Below are positions 8,363 to 17,490 of a stretch of DNA of 64,000 nucleotides, piece by piece. The stretch is from Tenacibaculum agarivorans (lineage in GTDB: Bacteria > Bacteroidota > Bacteroidia > Flavobacteriales > Flavobacteriaceae), in contig NZ_MSMP01000028.1 of assembly GCF_001936575.1 (NCBI RefSeq), forward strand, positions 1 to 64,000, written 5' to 3'. The notes under the pieces were generated by a model that searched no databases, had not been told where the DNA came from, and was given only the letters and a program-made list of their open reading frames with translations. A program made the translations under genes and the position numbers. Position 1 is the stretch's first letter. Every line of letters starts with the position of its first letter.

Positions 8363-11300
8363 CTATTTTTTCATAAATCGTATAGGCTTATATCCTTCTA
8401 CATACAGAACGTACACTCCTTTTGCTAAACTTTCAACTATTAATCTCTCATGAATTAAACTACCCGTTAAAACTTCTTTACCATGAATAGAATAGATAGT
8501 ATACTCTTTATTTAAGATGTCTAACGGTATATTTAAATACTCATCAGCTGGATTAGGATATAGCTTAAAGATTTTTTCTGTTTCTTCTTCTACACTTAAA
8601 ACACCAGCATCATATTCAATAACTGGAGATAACACTACTTGAGTATTATTCTTTCTAATTACAGTTTTATTAGATACTGTTGTAGACGATCCTCCTAATA
8701 TCATTTCTACCTGATATCTACCTGACTTCGTTGGCTTATAGGTAGGTTTAGTAGCTCCTGCTATTCTAACATCATTATCTACATCAATCCATTGATATGC
8801 ATTAGCATTTTTAAATAAGGCTTCTAAAATATTAGCAATTTGTTCAACTGTATTTTCAATTTCAATCTTATCAATAGTAACTGTTAATGAATTAGATAAA
8901 CATCCATTATCATCTTGTACAATTACTGTATATGAACCATCAGCTAAATCTAAAAAGCGATTAGACCTCTTAAATGGTCCGTTATTTATACTGTATTTGT
9001 ATTTTGGAGTCCCGCCTTCTGCTCCTATTTTTATTCTTCCACTTGGGTGTTTCCCTGTAGCTCGTATATCTATTGAATTGATAAATAATGATTCAGGTTC
9101 TTTAATTTCAACAGTTGTTGTTGCAATACATCCTGCAGTATCTAAAACAGTAATACTATAATTACCTGGAGCTAAATCTGTAAATGTATTTTCTGTTTGG
9201 AATTTTCCAAGCTGAGAACTAATTTCATATACTAATGAACCTGTTCCTCCAATAGCATTTACCGTAACTATCCCATCATTTGAGCCATTACAACTCACAT
9301 TTGTAGTTATTGTAGTGATTTCAATTGCTTCAGGCTCCTCTAATACAGCGTTTAAAATTACTTGTCCTCCTGCATTATCTCTAACTATAACATTATAATT
9401 TCCTGCTTCTACATTAGAAAATACACCTGAAGTATTTTCCATCACTACTAGACCTGTATTTCTATCATCTAAAAGATATCTGTAAGGAGGAGTTCCCCCA
9501 GTTGCAATCATCTCAATTATTCCGTTTGCTTTTCCATTACATGTAATATTATTGATAACCACGCTAGCTTCTAAATCCGGTTTTGGATTTATAGTAACCA
9601 CAGCTGGAGAAGATATACATCCGTTAGCATCCTTTGCAATAACACTATATGTTCCTGAAGCTAAACTGTTAAATACATTATCAGTTGTAAAACTATTTCC
9701 TCCATCAATACTATACTGATAAGGAGGGATTCCTCCAGTTGCAGTAACAATAAAAGAGTCTACTGCAATAAAATCTGTAGTTAGCGCTACAGGAGCTGGC
9801 TCGTTAACAACAAATGAATTTAATGCTTCAAATCCATTACTATCTGTAACTTTAACAGTATAATGACCAGGAGCTAGATTTGTAAAAGAGTTATCTGAAC
9901 TTGTATGTATAACATTAACGCCAGTATTATCTAATAATGTATAGCTATAAGGAGGAGTTCCTCCGTTTACAAGAACTTCAACAGCCCCATCATTTGAACT
10001 TGAACAAGTAATTGGAAAAATAGTAAAGCTTACATCTAGATTAGAACTCGGATTTACCGTTATAGTAACCGTAGCTGTATCACAATAATTCGAGTTTTCA
10101 TAGTCTGCACAAATTGAATACGTAAAACTATCTACTCCCACAAAGTTTGCATCTGGAATGTACGTTACTATATCATCAGCAATATCTGCTGTACCAGAGT
10201 CATTAATAGTCAACTGACCATTTGCAGGGTTAGTATACGTTACTGAACTTTCTGTAGAAATAACATCATTGGCTAGCACATCAATGTCAATAGTTGCATT
10301 CTCATCAACTGTAAAGACATCATCATTAGCAAAAGGAGTTGGATCCGCTATTGTAACAATTTCAGAAGTAATACAACCATTAGCATCTTGCACTAAGATA
10401 TCGTATGTTCCTGGAGCTAATATTTCAGTAAATGTATCACCTCCAATCATTGTTTCATTAGTGCTATTTATCATATAATTATATGGTGGAAGTCCACCTG
10501 TAATTGTACCTGTTATTCTATCTCTATCAGAAGTAATAAATAATGCTAGAGGTTGATCTTCAGATATAACAACTGCACTTAATGTTGACTCGCATCCATT
10601 AGCATCTCTAACTGACAAATCATATACTCCCGCTTCTAAATTCCCTTTAATTAAATCTGAAGTAAACGTTCCATTAATCCCATACTCATATGGTGGAGTT
10701 CCTCCAGTAGGTTGACCGAAGATTATTTCTCCTTTTTGAAAACAATTGACTGATTGCGTTACAGAAGCAGTGTATTGTATTGGTGCAGGCTCAACAATAT
10801 CAAATGTAACTACTACTTCTTGTCCTGCGCTATCTACAACTTTTGCTATATAATTTCCAGCAGTTAATCCTGCAAATACGTAACTATTATCAACATTATT
10901 GTCTTTAACAATAACAGTACCTATTGGATCTGTTAATTCATAACTATAAGGCGGTGTACCTCCTGTCACTGCTATTGTTACCGTTCCATCATTTAAGCCA
11001 AAACAATTTATCGGTGTAGTTACAAATGTAGTAGCTAAAGTAGCGTTTAAATTTACTTCTGTTGATGTAAATACACATCCATTAGCATCTCTTATTGTTA
11101 CTATATATGTTCCTGAAGCTAATCCTGAGAAAATATTGCTAGTGCTAAATGTAAGTCCTCCATCTATACTGTATTCATATGGAGCTGTTCCTCCTATACC
11201 TGTGGCCAAAATAGAATCACTATTAAAAACATCTGCAGTAACAAACAATGGTGAAGACGGGCCATCAACTACAAAATTATTTGTTCTTATTGTACAGAAT

Positions 11301-14300
11301 GGAAATTCATTTTGCGTAATTTCAGCATAATAACTCCCTGCACTTACATCTGTAATGGTAGTTGGTGTATTGCCAACTCCTTCTCCAAAGACACCTCCAC
11401 TACCTGTATCAGTATTAAATAATGTATACCCATATGAACCTGTATAAGGAGTACTTGCATTAATAGTGAGTTCTACACTACCATTACTATCTCCAAGACA
11501 AATTACTGGTGATGCTACAATAACATCAGCTATATAATCAACAATTGGTTGTACTTCATAGTTAACACTTTTTTCACAACCCGTATATTGACTTTCAACA
11601 GTTATTGTATAGGTACCTACTGGTAAATAATCGGTATTCCTTACACTTGTATCTCTACTAACTCCTGTTATAGTTTCAATAAGATTTCCTGAACTATCTT
11701 TAATGTGAACGTCAGCAACAGTAGTTGGATCATTAGATGCATATTCTATGAAAATAAATTCACCATTATTAATACAGTTTAAAGCCTCAACTTGAGAAAC
11801 TGTTACAGATTCGAACTCCTCGGCTTTGTTTACAATTATATTATAATACGTAGAAGTACATAATGTTGCACTATTTCTCACATATACATCATAAGAACCT
11901 TCATTAGCTATCGAAAAAATATTTGATACTTGATAGTCAGAAGCCACTGGAATAACTCCACTCTGAGCTACAGCATACTCATAACCTGCAGGAACATTAC
12001 TTACAATTATACTTCCTTCAATATTACATACCTTATCCACAACTGCTATTGCTGCATTAACTTCTTGTCTTATAATATTGAAATAATGAACCGTTTGACA
12101 ACCCCCTTCACTTTCAATAACTAATCTATACTGTCCTTCTTCTGAAAAATTTCTAGTTGGACTATTTGCATTCGTTGCTACATCAACCCAAGTTCCATTT
12201 ACATCAGGACAACTATTATCAGGTTGTGGATTAGAAGATGTTTGTAATTGTTGCCAAGTTACTATTGATGGTGAAACTATACCTGTTGCTATATTTCTTG
12301 AACCTGTAACACCACAAACATACATTTCATACAATATTAAATTAGGGTCATTAGGGCATGTTGAGATGCTATCAGCAAGGTTTACTAAAGGATTTAATCC
12401 TGAAGTAGACGATGTAGTTACATTAAATGTTTCGTCTAATGCAATACATGCTGCTGAAGTTCCTGTTGTATTAACTTTTGAAACTGTATATTTCCCTACA
12501 GAAGTTACTACTAGACTTTGTGTAGTTCCTAATACAGCTCCTGAACTGTCTCTCCACTCGTACGATCCAAAACCTGAACCAGCAGTTAATGTAACAGAAG
12601 CTCCACACAACTCCACATTTTGTTCAATATTACAAGAAGAAATATCTATTAAAAAATAGGTAGGACCTTCAATTCCAATATTACAAGCATCAATACCTGA
12701 AAAACTAGATTGGTCAACTATTTGGATACCACTATTTATTCCTGTATAATCTATTGACGCTGCAGTACTAGCAGAGCTAGCACAAGCATCTGTAAAGTTA
12801 GTACAATCACTATCTACTTGTGTATGATAGCGAATACTATGAACAGCTCCAGTTTCTTGAACTAAAGTATCATCAACCGTAAAAGTTAATGCTCCTCTAA
12901 AATCATTAGCTATTGCAGGTGGATCATAACTAGATAATGATACTCCTACTGGTAACACTATATCCGAAGTAATTAGATTTACATTTTTTGGTAGTTCATC
13001 TGTAATAACAGTATTAGTAGCATCATCAGAACCTATATTTTGAAAACTCAAGTTATACCACACATCACTTCCAAGTCCAACTGCTGCTCCTGCTAAATCA
13101 TTACCTGAGTTATCATCTATTGTTTTTACCAATTGAATCTCTGAAGTAGAAACCTCAACAGAAATAGCATTTAAAAAAGCCCAGTATACATCGCCACTAG
13201 TGGTAAATCGAGCATTTATTGATGTTTGATTATTTGAGATTACAGTATTTCCTGGATTATTAATTTCAAATAAATCAATATCAAACCCTAATGTATTTTC
13301 ACTATCAGGATTTCTATTTGTTACATAATTATCATATTGAGTAATACTTCCATTAAAAAAATTTGTGCTAGTATTGGTGGTAGGTGTACTAATATCTACA
13401 TAATTTCCAGATGTATTTTTAATTTGAAAAGCATCTCCTTGAATGTAAGTATCACCTTCTAAAGCAGCCGTTAAAAACTGAGCTCTTACTGGTCCAGAAG
13501 GCACAGTCATAAATCCGTCAAAAGTAACATCAGTTGCATTAGCACCATCTATAGTAGAAAAACCATCAAAAACAGAAATACTTTTGGTTGATTCTATACT
13601 ATTTTCATAAATAACAACCATTGTCCATCCTGCTGCACCACCTAAACCATAATTAATATCTAAACCTGTAGTAGCTCTAATATTTCCAGCAAAATAATCT
13701 CCATTAGGATTCGATAAGTTATTTACCATAGTGGTAATATCCTTATAACATAAATAAGGACGTTGTGTTGCTATTCCAGCATCATATATTACTTCATCAC
13801 TAGTAATATCTTGATAACTCTCACCAGGCAATTTAAACTTAATATTTCTGTAATCACCAGATCTAGCTCCTTCTGTTTCCCAAGTATCAAATGGATAAAC
13901 TGCTGTCCAATACAATCCTGCATAGACAACTTTAGAACAAGATGGTAAATTTAATTGTGATTTTGATGATGAAAAAGTTTCAGAACTTCCTGATATTCCT
14001 TCTATATCATCAATATCTATATAATCCATAAACAAATTACCATTATTGGCTACAGAGGCATTAACAACTGTACCTCCAAAAAAAGATGGTAAAAACAAAT
14101 CGGAATCATAGGGTACATTTGGATTCTCATTTCCAGTAAAAATAGAAAATGAACCATTTGGATTTTGTTTAGCAAGATCTCCTGTTTTCTGAGTATCTCG
14201 ATTTAAAATATTATTTCCAATAAAGGTAATATCACCTCTAAGCGTAACTCCTCCAGCTTGTAGTCTTTGGGTAAAAGGTACGTCTTGGGCAAATAAATAC

Positions 14301-14347
14301 GTTAATGAAAAAATAAAAAATAGGGTAGAGAGTAGTGTTTTTCTCAT
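8363..14347 (-). CDS. giant SprB-repeat surface protein with T9SS sorting domain
   Basis: 1994 residues from the ATG at 14347 (MRKTLLSTLFFIFSLTYLFAQ, a clean signal peptide); an 11-codon upstream extension is ignored. N-terminal ~400 residues form a unique beta-rich domain. A DUF11-type segment follows (about 405-480; VWYNLSFQNIGSDDATNTVITDEL), then many SprB-like repeats with GGTPPYxYxL and DANGC cores, one cadherin/Big_9-like module (DDVFTVDENATIDIDVLANDV) around residue 1310, more SprB repeats, and a final Ig-like plus T9SS type A domain (IFKLYPNPADEYLN to RFMKK). The predicted product is a very large T9SS-exported cell-surface adhesin, possibly for gliding or attachment. Confidence 0.9.
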   Translation of the reverse strand: MRKTLLSTLFFIFSLTYLFAQDVPFTQRLQAGGVTLRGDITFIGNNILNRDTQKTGDLAKQNPNGSFSIFTGNENPNVPYDSDLFLPSFFGGTVVNASVANNGNLFMDYIDIDDIEGISGSSETFSSSKSQLNLPSCSKVVYAGLYWTAVYPFDTWETEGARSGDYRNIKFKLPGESYQDITSDEVIYDAGIATQRPYLCYKDITTMVNNLSNPNGDYFAGNIRATTGLDINYGLGGAAGWTMVVIYENSIESTKSISVFDGFSTIDGANATDVTFDGFMTVPSGPVRAQFLTAALEGDTYIQGDAFQIKNTSGNYVDISTPTTNTSTNFFNGSITQYDNYVTNRNPDSENTLGFDIDLFEINNPGNTVISNNQTSINARFTTSGDVYWAFLNAISVEVSTSEIQLVKTIDDNSGNDLAGAAVGLGSDVWYNLSFQNIGSDDATNTVITDELPKNVNLITSDIVLPVGVSLSSYDPPAIANDFRGALTFTVDDTLVQETGAVHSIRYHTQVDSDCTNFTDACASSASTAASIDYTGINSGIQIVDQSSFSGIDACNIGIEGPTYFLIDISSCNIEQNVELCGASVTLTAGSGFGSYEWRDSSGAVLGTTQSLVVTSVGKYTVSKVNTTGTSAACIALDETFNVTTSSTSGLNPLVNLADSISTCPNDPNLILYEMYVCGVTGSRNIATGIVSPSIVTWQQLQTSSNPQPDNSCPDVNGTWVDVATNANSPTRNFSEEGQYRLVIESEGGCQTVHYFNIIRQEVNAAIAVVDKVCNIEGSIIVSNVPAGYEYAVAQSGVIPVASDYQVSNIFSIANEGSYDVYVRNSATLCTSTYYNIIVNKAEEFESVTVSQVEALNCINNGEFIFIEYASNDPTTVADVHIKDSSGNLIETITGVSRDTSVRNTDYLPVGTYTITVESQYTGCEKSVNYEVQPIVDYIADVIVASPVICLGDSNGSVELTINASTPYTGSYGYTLFNTDTGSGGVFGEGVGNTPTTITDVSAGSYYAEITQNEFPFCTIRTNNFVVDGPSSPLFVTADVFNSDSILATGIGGTAPYEYSIDGGLTFSTSNIFSGLASGTYIVTIRDANGCVFTSTEVNLNATLATTFVTTPINCFGLNDGTVTIAVTGGTPPYSYELTDPIGTVIVKDNNVDNSYVFAGLTAGNYIAKVVDSAGQEVVVTFDIVEPAPIQYTASVTQSVNCFQKGEIIFGQPTGGTPPYEYGINGTFTSDLIKGNLEAGVYDLSVRDANGCESTLSAVVISEDQPLALFITSDRDRITGTITGGLPPYNYMINSTNETMIGGDTFTEILAPGTYDILVQDANGCITSEIVTIADPTPFANDDVFTVDENATIDIDVLANDVISTESSVTYTNPANGQLTINDSGTADIADDIVTYIPDANFVGVDSFTYSICADYENSNYCDTATVTITVNPSSNLDVSFTIFPITCSSSNDGAVEVLVNGGTPPYSYTLLDNTGVNVIHTSSDNSFTNLAPGHYTVKVTDSNGFEALNSFVVNEPAPVALTTDFIAVDSFIVTATGGIPPYQYSIDGGNSFTTDNVFNSLASGTYSVIAKDANGCISSPAVVTINPKPDLEASVVINNITCNGKANGIIEMIATGGTPPYRYLLDDRNTGLVVMENTSGVFSNVEAGNYNVIVRDNAGGQVILNAVLEEPEAIEITTITTNVSCNGSNDGIVTVNAIGGTGSLVYEISSQLGKFQTENTFTDLAPGNYSITVLDTAGCIATTTVEIKEPESLFINSIDIRATGKHPSGRIKIGAEGGTPKYKYSINNGPFKRSNRFLDLADGSYTVIVQDDNGCLSNSLTVTIDKIEIENTVEQIANILEALFKNANAYQWIDVDNDVRIAGATKPTYKPTKSGRYQVEMILGGSSTTVSNKTVIRKNNTQVVLSPVIEYDAGVLSVEEETEKIFKLYPNPADEYLNIPLDILNKEYTIYSIHGKEVLTGSLIHERLIVESLAKGVYVLYVEGYKPIRFMKK

Positions 14348-14465
14348 AGTTAATTTTTTAAGGTTAATTTTTTTTAGCAATGCAAATTTAAAATATTATC
14401 CTTAACAATCAACTTTTTAATTCATTATATCATATTAATAAATTGTAAATGATATTTATAAACTA

Positions 14466-14942
14466 CTACAAAAATCTATTATACCAGCTTTCAGTAATTG
14501 GCACTTCCCAAAAATGTTCTAAATCATACTTAGTTTGCACCAAATTATCAAACACAATGGTTTTAGCATTTACCGATTTACTTTTGATCATCTTTTTAAA
14601 TGCTGCAACTTCCTTATATTGAATAAATTCACCTTGTTTAAAGCAGACATTCATTTTATCTAGAAGTTCTATTTCATAAGCTGTTTGTAATTCTAAAATA
14701 AAAGCAACCTGACGATCTAAGTCTTGATTAGTAATTTCTACATTTTCTTCCGCAGAAAAAATAATAAATCTATTATACAATAATTGATATGAGACAGCAT
14801 CCTCTGCATTTTCTTTCCACTCTATTATAAAAGCTTCTAACTTTTCCTTTAAAGGTTCTATTTCTTGAGGATAAAACTTTCTGCTCGATGGATAAATCCA
14901 AACTTTTGCCTCTTCTGATAATTTTTCAAAATCTACAATCAT
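14466..14942 (-). CDS. conserved flavobacterial protein of unknown function
   Basis: 158 residues from the ATG at 14942 (MIVDFEKLSEEAKVWIYPSS); a TTG nine bases upstream extends the frame but lies inside the promoter box. The KVWIYPSSRKF start is conserved in flavobacteria, where the family is often labelled ABC transporter ATPase although no Walker motif is present. The visible fold is helical with aromatic-rich ends. Likely cytosolic, as no signal or membrane segment is visible. The promoter box TATATTTG at 14949-14956 is 6 nt before the start, so the mRNA is probably leaderless. Confidence 0.75.
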   Translation of the reverse strand: MIVDFEKLSEEAKVWIYPSSRKFYPQEIEPLKEKLEAFIIEWKENAEDAVSYQLLYNRFIIFSAEENVEITNQDLDRQVAFILELQTAYEIELLDKMNVCFKQGEFIQYKEVAAFKKMIKSKSVNAKTIVFDNLVQTKYDLEHFWEVPITESWYNRFL

Positions 14943-14948
14943 AGGTTG

Positions 14949-14956
14949 CAAATATA
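14949..14956 (-). promoter_or_regulatory. TAnnTTTG promoter box, leaderless start
   Basis: TATATTTG on the minus strand matches the Bacteroidota -7 consensus exactly. It ends 6 nt before the ATG at 14942, which places transcription start at or next to the start codon. Confidence 0.7.
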
Positions 14957-15016
14957 AATAAAGGCACTAGATATATGTACCTAGCGCCTTTCTAAATATT
15001 GGGTTTACGATATATT

Positions 15017-15604
15017 TTATAATAATGCTACAATATCTTCCTGTACATTACTTCCTTTGTTTTTATTATACCAAACTTGTAGATCTTCCTTTACTTTAGC
15101 ATCTACAACTCCATTTGCTTCCTTATAATCTGCTATCATTTTAGTAGCAAATGAAGGTCGAGGTCCCCAAGTAAATAGAACATCATTGTTCTCATCTACA
15201 GCAATCAATTTAGGTATAGATCTTCCTCCATTAGTAAGAAAATTATCCATTAATTCTAAATTCTCATCTCTCAACACTACTTGTAAATCTATATTTGAGT
15301 TTTCTTGAGCCATTTTATTTAGCACAGGAATATTATGAGCTGCATCCCCACACCAACCTTCAGTTAATACAATCCATTTTTGAGGTTTTTCAACTGCTTT
15401 AATTTTCTCTACAACTTCCTCTTGCAATTTAGATGTTTTATCTAAACGCTTCATTCTTCTATCATTCAGAAAACTATATTTATATAATGCTTCTGACTGA
15501 TGCTCTCCTGTTGATTTATTTTTTGTTAATAAATCTGAAACTAAAGTTCTATATTCTGAATAAGTTATTGCTTTTTTAAGACTATTTTCTATTACTGCTT
15601 TCAT
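15017..15604 (-). CDS. thioredoxin-like protein with a single-cysteine WCGD motif
   Basis: 195 residues. The C-terminal two thirds has the thioredoxin fold: a strand (KWIVLTEG), then WCGDAAHNIPVL at about residues 84-95 where a redox thioredoxin has WCxxC, and the cis-Pro strand (GGRSIPKLI) near residue 128. The second active-site cysteine is replaced by alanine/histidine, so this is a one-cysteine member (thioredoxin family, common in Flavobacteriia) unlikely to act as a classical dithiol reductase. No signal peptide, so cytosolic. It lies 49 nt downstream of the dehydrogenase gene on the same strand and may be cotranscribed. Confidence 0.82.
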   Translation of the reverse strand: MKAVIENSLKKAITYSEYRTLVSDLLTKNKSTGEHQSEALYKYSFLNDRRMKRLDKTSKLQEEVVEKIKAVEKPQKWIVLTEGWCGDAAHNIPVLNKMAQENSNIDLQVVLRDENLELMDNFLTNGGRSIPKLIAVDENNDVLFTWGPRPSFATKMIADYKEANGVVDAKVKEDLQVWYNKNKGSNVQEDIVALL

Positions 15605-15652
15605 ACTATTTAATCAATTTACACTGATTATGACGAAAAAGAATTTAACAAC

Positions 15653-16621
15653 TTACAAAACCTTTACAACCTCATTATTTTCTGATTGAATATTCTTCAA
15701 CATTTCTTTGGTCATCGTTTTTAAATCAAAAGAATGATTCCAATTCCAATCTAATCTAGCATTTGAATCATCTATAATTTGAGGCCAACTATCGGCTATT
15801 TCTTGCCTAAAATCAGGTGCATAAGAAATTGTGAAATCAGGAATATGTTTCTTTATTTCTTCTGCTATTTCTGAAGGAGTAAAACTTATTGCTCCCAAAT
15901 TATATGAGGTTCGCACTTTGATTTTATCCTCCTCTGCTTGCATTAATTGAATAGTTGCATCAATAGCATCTTCCATAAACATCATAGGCAAACGTGTATC
16001 TTCTTTTAAGAAACAAGTATAATTTCCTTCTTCCTTGGCTTTGAAATAGATATCTACAGCGTAATCTGTGGTTCCTCCTCCTGGTTTTGTTTTCCAGCTG
16101 ATAATTCCAGGATATCGTAAACTTCTAACATCTACACCGTATTTGTTATGATAATAATTGCACCAGTGTTCACCCGCAATTTTGCTTATACCATATACCG
16201 TAGAAGGTTCCATTATAGTTTGTTGTGGTGTATCTACTTTAGGAGAAGTAGCTCCAAACACAGCTATTGAACTTGGCCAATATACTCTTTGTATATATTT
16301 TTCTTTAGCTAGATCTAAAACGATAAGAAGTGATTGCATATTTAAATCCCAAGCTTTAGATGGCATTTTTTCTGAAGTAGCAGAAAGCATCGCCGCCATA
16401 AGATAAATTTGAGTCACACCATATTTTTCAACAACTTCAACTATCCTACCTCTATCCATTGCATTAATAATTTCAAAAGGCCCGGAATGTACTAATTCTT
16501 CACTTCCTTCTCTAATATCAGAAGCTATCACATTCTCATTCCCATACACTTCACGCAACTTTAAGGTAAGTTCCGTTCCAATCTGCCCACTAGCTCCTAG
16601 AATTAAAATCTTATCACTCAT
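15653..16621 (-). CDS. NAD-dependent epimerase-fold L-threonine 3-dehydrogenase
   Basis: 322 residues. Rossmann motif GASGQIG at residues 8-14 and the SDR catalytic YGISK (Tyr-x3-Lys) near residue 143, with a Ser/Thr upstream. Length and strings such as YPGIISWKTKPGGGTTDYAV are typical of the short-chain, UDP-galactose-epimerase-like L-threonine dehydrogenases of flavobacteria, which oxidise L-threonine to 2-amino-3-ketobutyrate. A sugar epimerase is the alternative, but the GGGTTDYAV loop favours threonine dehydrogenase. The promoter box is at 16650-16657. Confidence 0.85.
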   Translation of the reverse strand: MSDKILILGASGQIGTELTLKLREVYGNENVIASDIREGSEELVHSGPFEIINAMDRGRIVEVVEKYGVTQIYLMAAMLSATSEKMPSKAWDLNMQSLLIVLDLAKEKYIQRVYWPSSIAVFGATSPKVDTPQQTIMEPSTVYGISKIAGEHWCNYYHNKYGVDVRSLRYPGIISWKTKPGGGTTDYAVDIYFKAKEEGNYTCFLKEDTRLPMMFMEDAIDATIQLMQAEEDKIKVRTSYNLGAISFTPSEIAEEIKKHIPDFTISYAPDFRQEIADSWPQIIDDSNARLDWNWNHSFDLKTMTKEMLKNIQSENNEVVKVL

Positions 16622-16649
16622 TTATAAAAAATTTATTTTACCCGCTCTA

Positions 16650-16657
16650 CAAAGGTA
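16650..16657 (-). promoter_or_regulatory. TAnnTTTG promoter box of the threonine dehydrogenase gene
   Basis: TACCTTTG on the minus strand matches the Bacteroidota -7 consensus, giving a 5' leader of roughly 20 nt. No convincing -33 TTG at the usual distance. Confidence 0.55.
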
Positions 16658-16801
16658 GTAAATTCACAAATTCATAAAATATTTTTGTTATTTTTTAACT
16701 ATCATCAAAACAAAGCTTTAAAAAACTGATTTATAAGCTTTACCTTTTGTTTAAGAAAACAAGAGTTTAAAAAATGTATTTTTACCAAAATTTTATTGGT
16801 A

Positions 16802-17383
16802 ATGATTAAGTCTATCCATATATTTTTAATTCTAGGAGTTTTACTATGTTCAAGCTGTAAAAAACAACAAAAAAAGCTTGAAGAAGTAACTATAAAATCT
16901 GATATGAGTACAGCTACTTCTCATAAAAAAGTAGCTGAACTTTCCAATTTAGCCAAACAAAATGTGGGAGATTGGCAAGAATACAATGACGTTAAAGAGT
17001 TTTTATCTCGTTTTAACTCTATTACTCCAAATGAAGCTTTACAAACTTCTAATGAATTAAAAGATCTTGCTCAATACTTAAGTGATAGCTTAAAAATTGA
17101 CGCCTTAAAAACTGATGCTTTAAAAGCCCGTTCTAATGTATTTAGAAATGAGGTGTTACGTTTGTATGACATGTCTCATATACCAGCAATTAAAGCACAA
17201 GAAGTAAACCAACAAATTGATAAGGTTTTACTCATTTTTAGTAGCTACACTATAAAAATAAATACTATATATAGTAAAGAGGAATTTGACAAGGAAATTA
17301 ACCTAGATGATTTTTTTAAATTAGAGGAAAAACAGCCAGATAACTCTCAAAAAAAGCTACCCAAACCTCTCGAATTACAATAA
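16802..17383 (+). CDS. small lipoprotein of unknown function
   Basis: 193 residues from the ATG at 16802; the TTG at 16796 only adds two residues. Lipobox LLCSSC with Lys-rich residues after it (CKKQQKK). The body is helical and charged, with a run LKIDALKTDALKARSNVF suggesting a coiled coil, and a Pro/Lys-rich tail. Divergent from the threonine dehydrogenase gene and 107 nt before the T9SS protein. No family recognised; probably an inner-leaflet outer-membrane lipoprotein. Confidence 0.75.
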   Translation: MIKSIHIFLILGVLLCSSCKKQQKKLEEVTIKSDMSTATSHKKVAELSNLAKQNVGDWQEYNDVKEFLSRFNSITPNEALQTSNELKDLAQYLSDSLKIDALKTDALKARSNVFRNEVLRLYDMSHIPAIKAQEVNQQIDKVLLIFSSYTIKINTIYSKEEFDKEINLDDFFKLEEKQPDNSQKKLPKPLELQ

Positions 17384-17490
17384 TTAACGAGTAAGTTAGT
17401 GTTAAAAAACACTCTCCCAATATGTTAAAATTTATAATACTTCGTTAATCATTGTTATTTTTACGCCCATTTTTAACCCTAATTCATTAT

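Noticed and set aside
10269..13948. several + strand frames inside the large adhesin gene
   Set aside because: Opposite to a coherent 1994-residue repeat protein with signal peptide and sorting domain; shadows.
14466..14942. ABC transporter ATPase
   Set aside because: Family label seen in databases, but no Walker A, signature or Walker B is visible.
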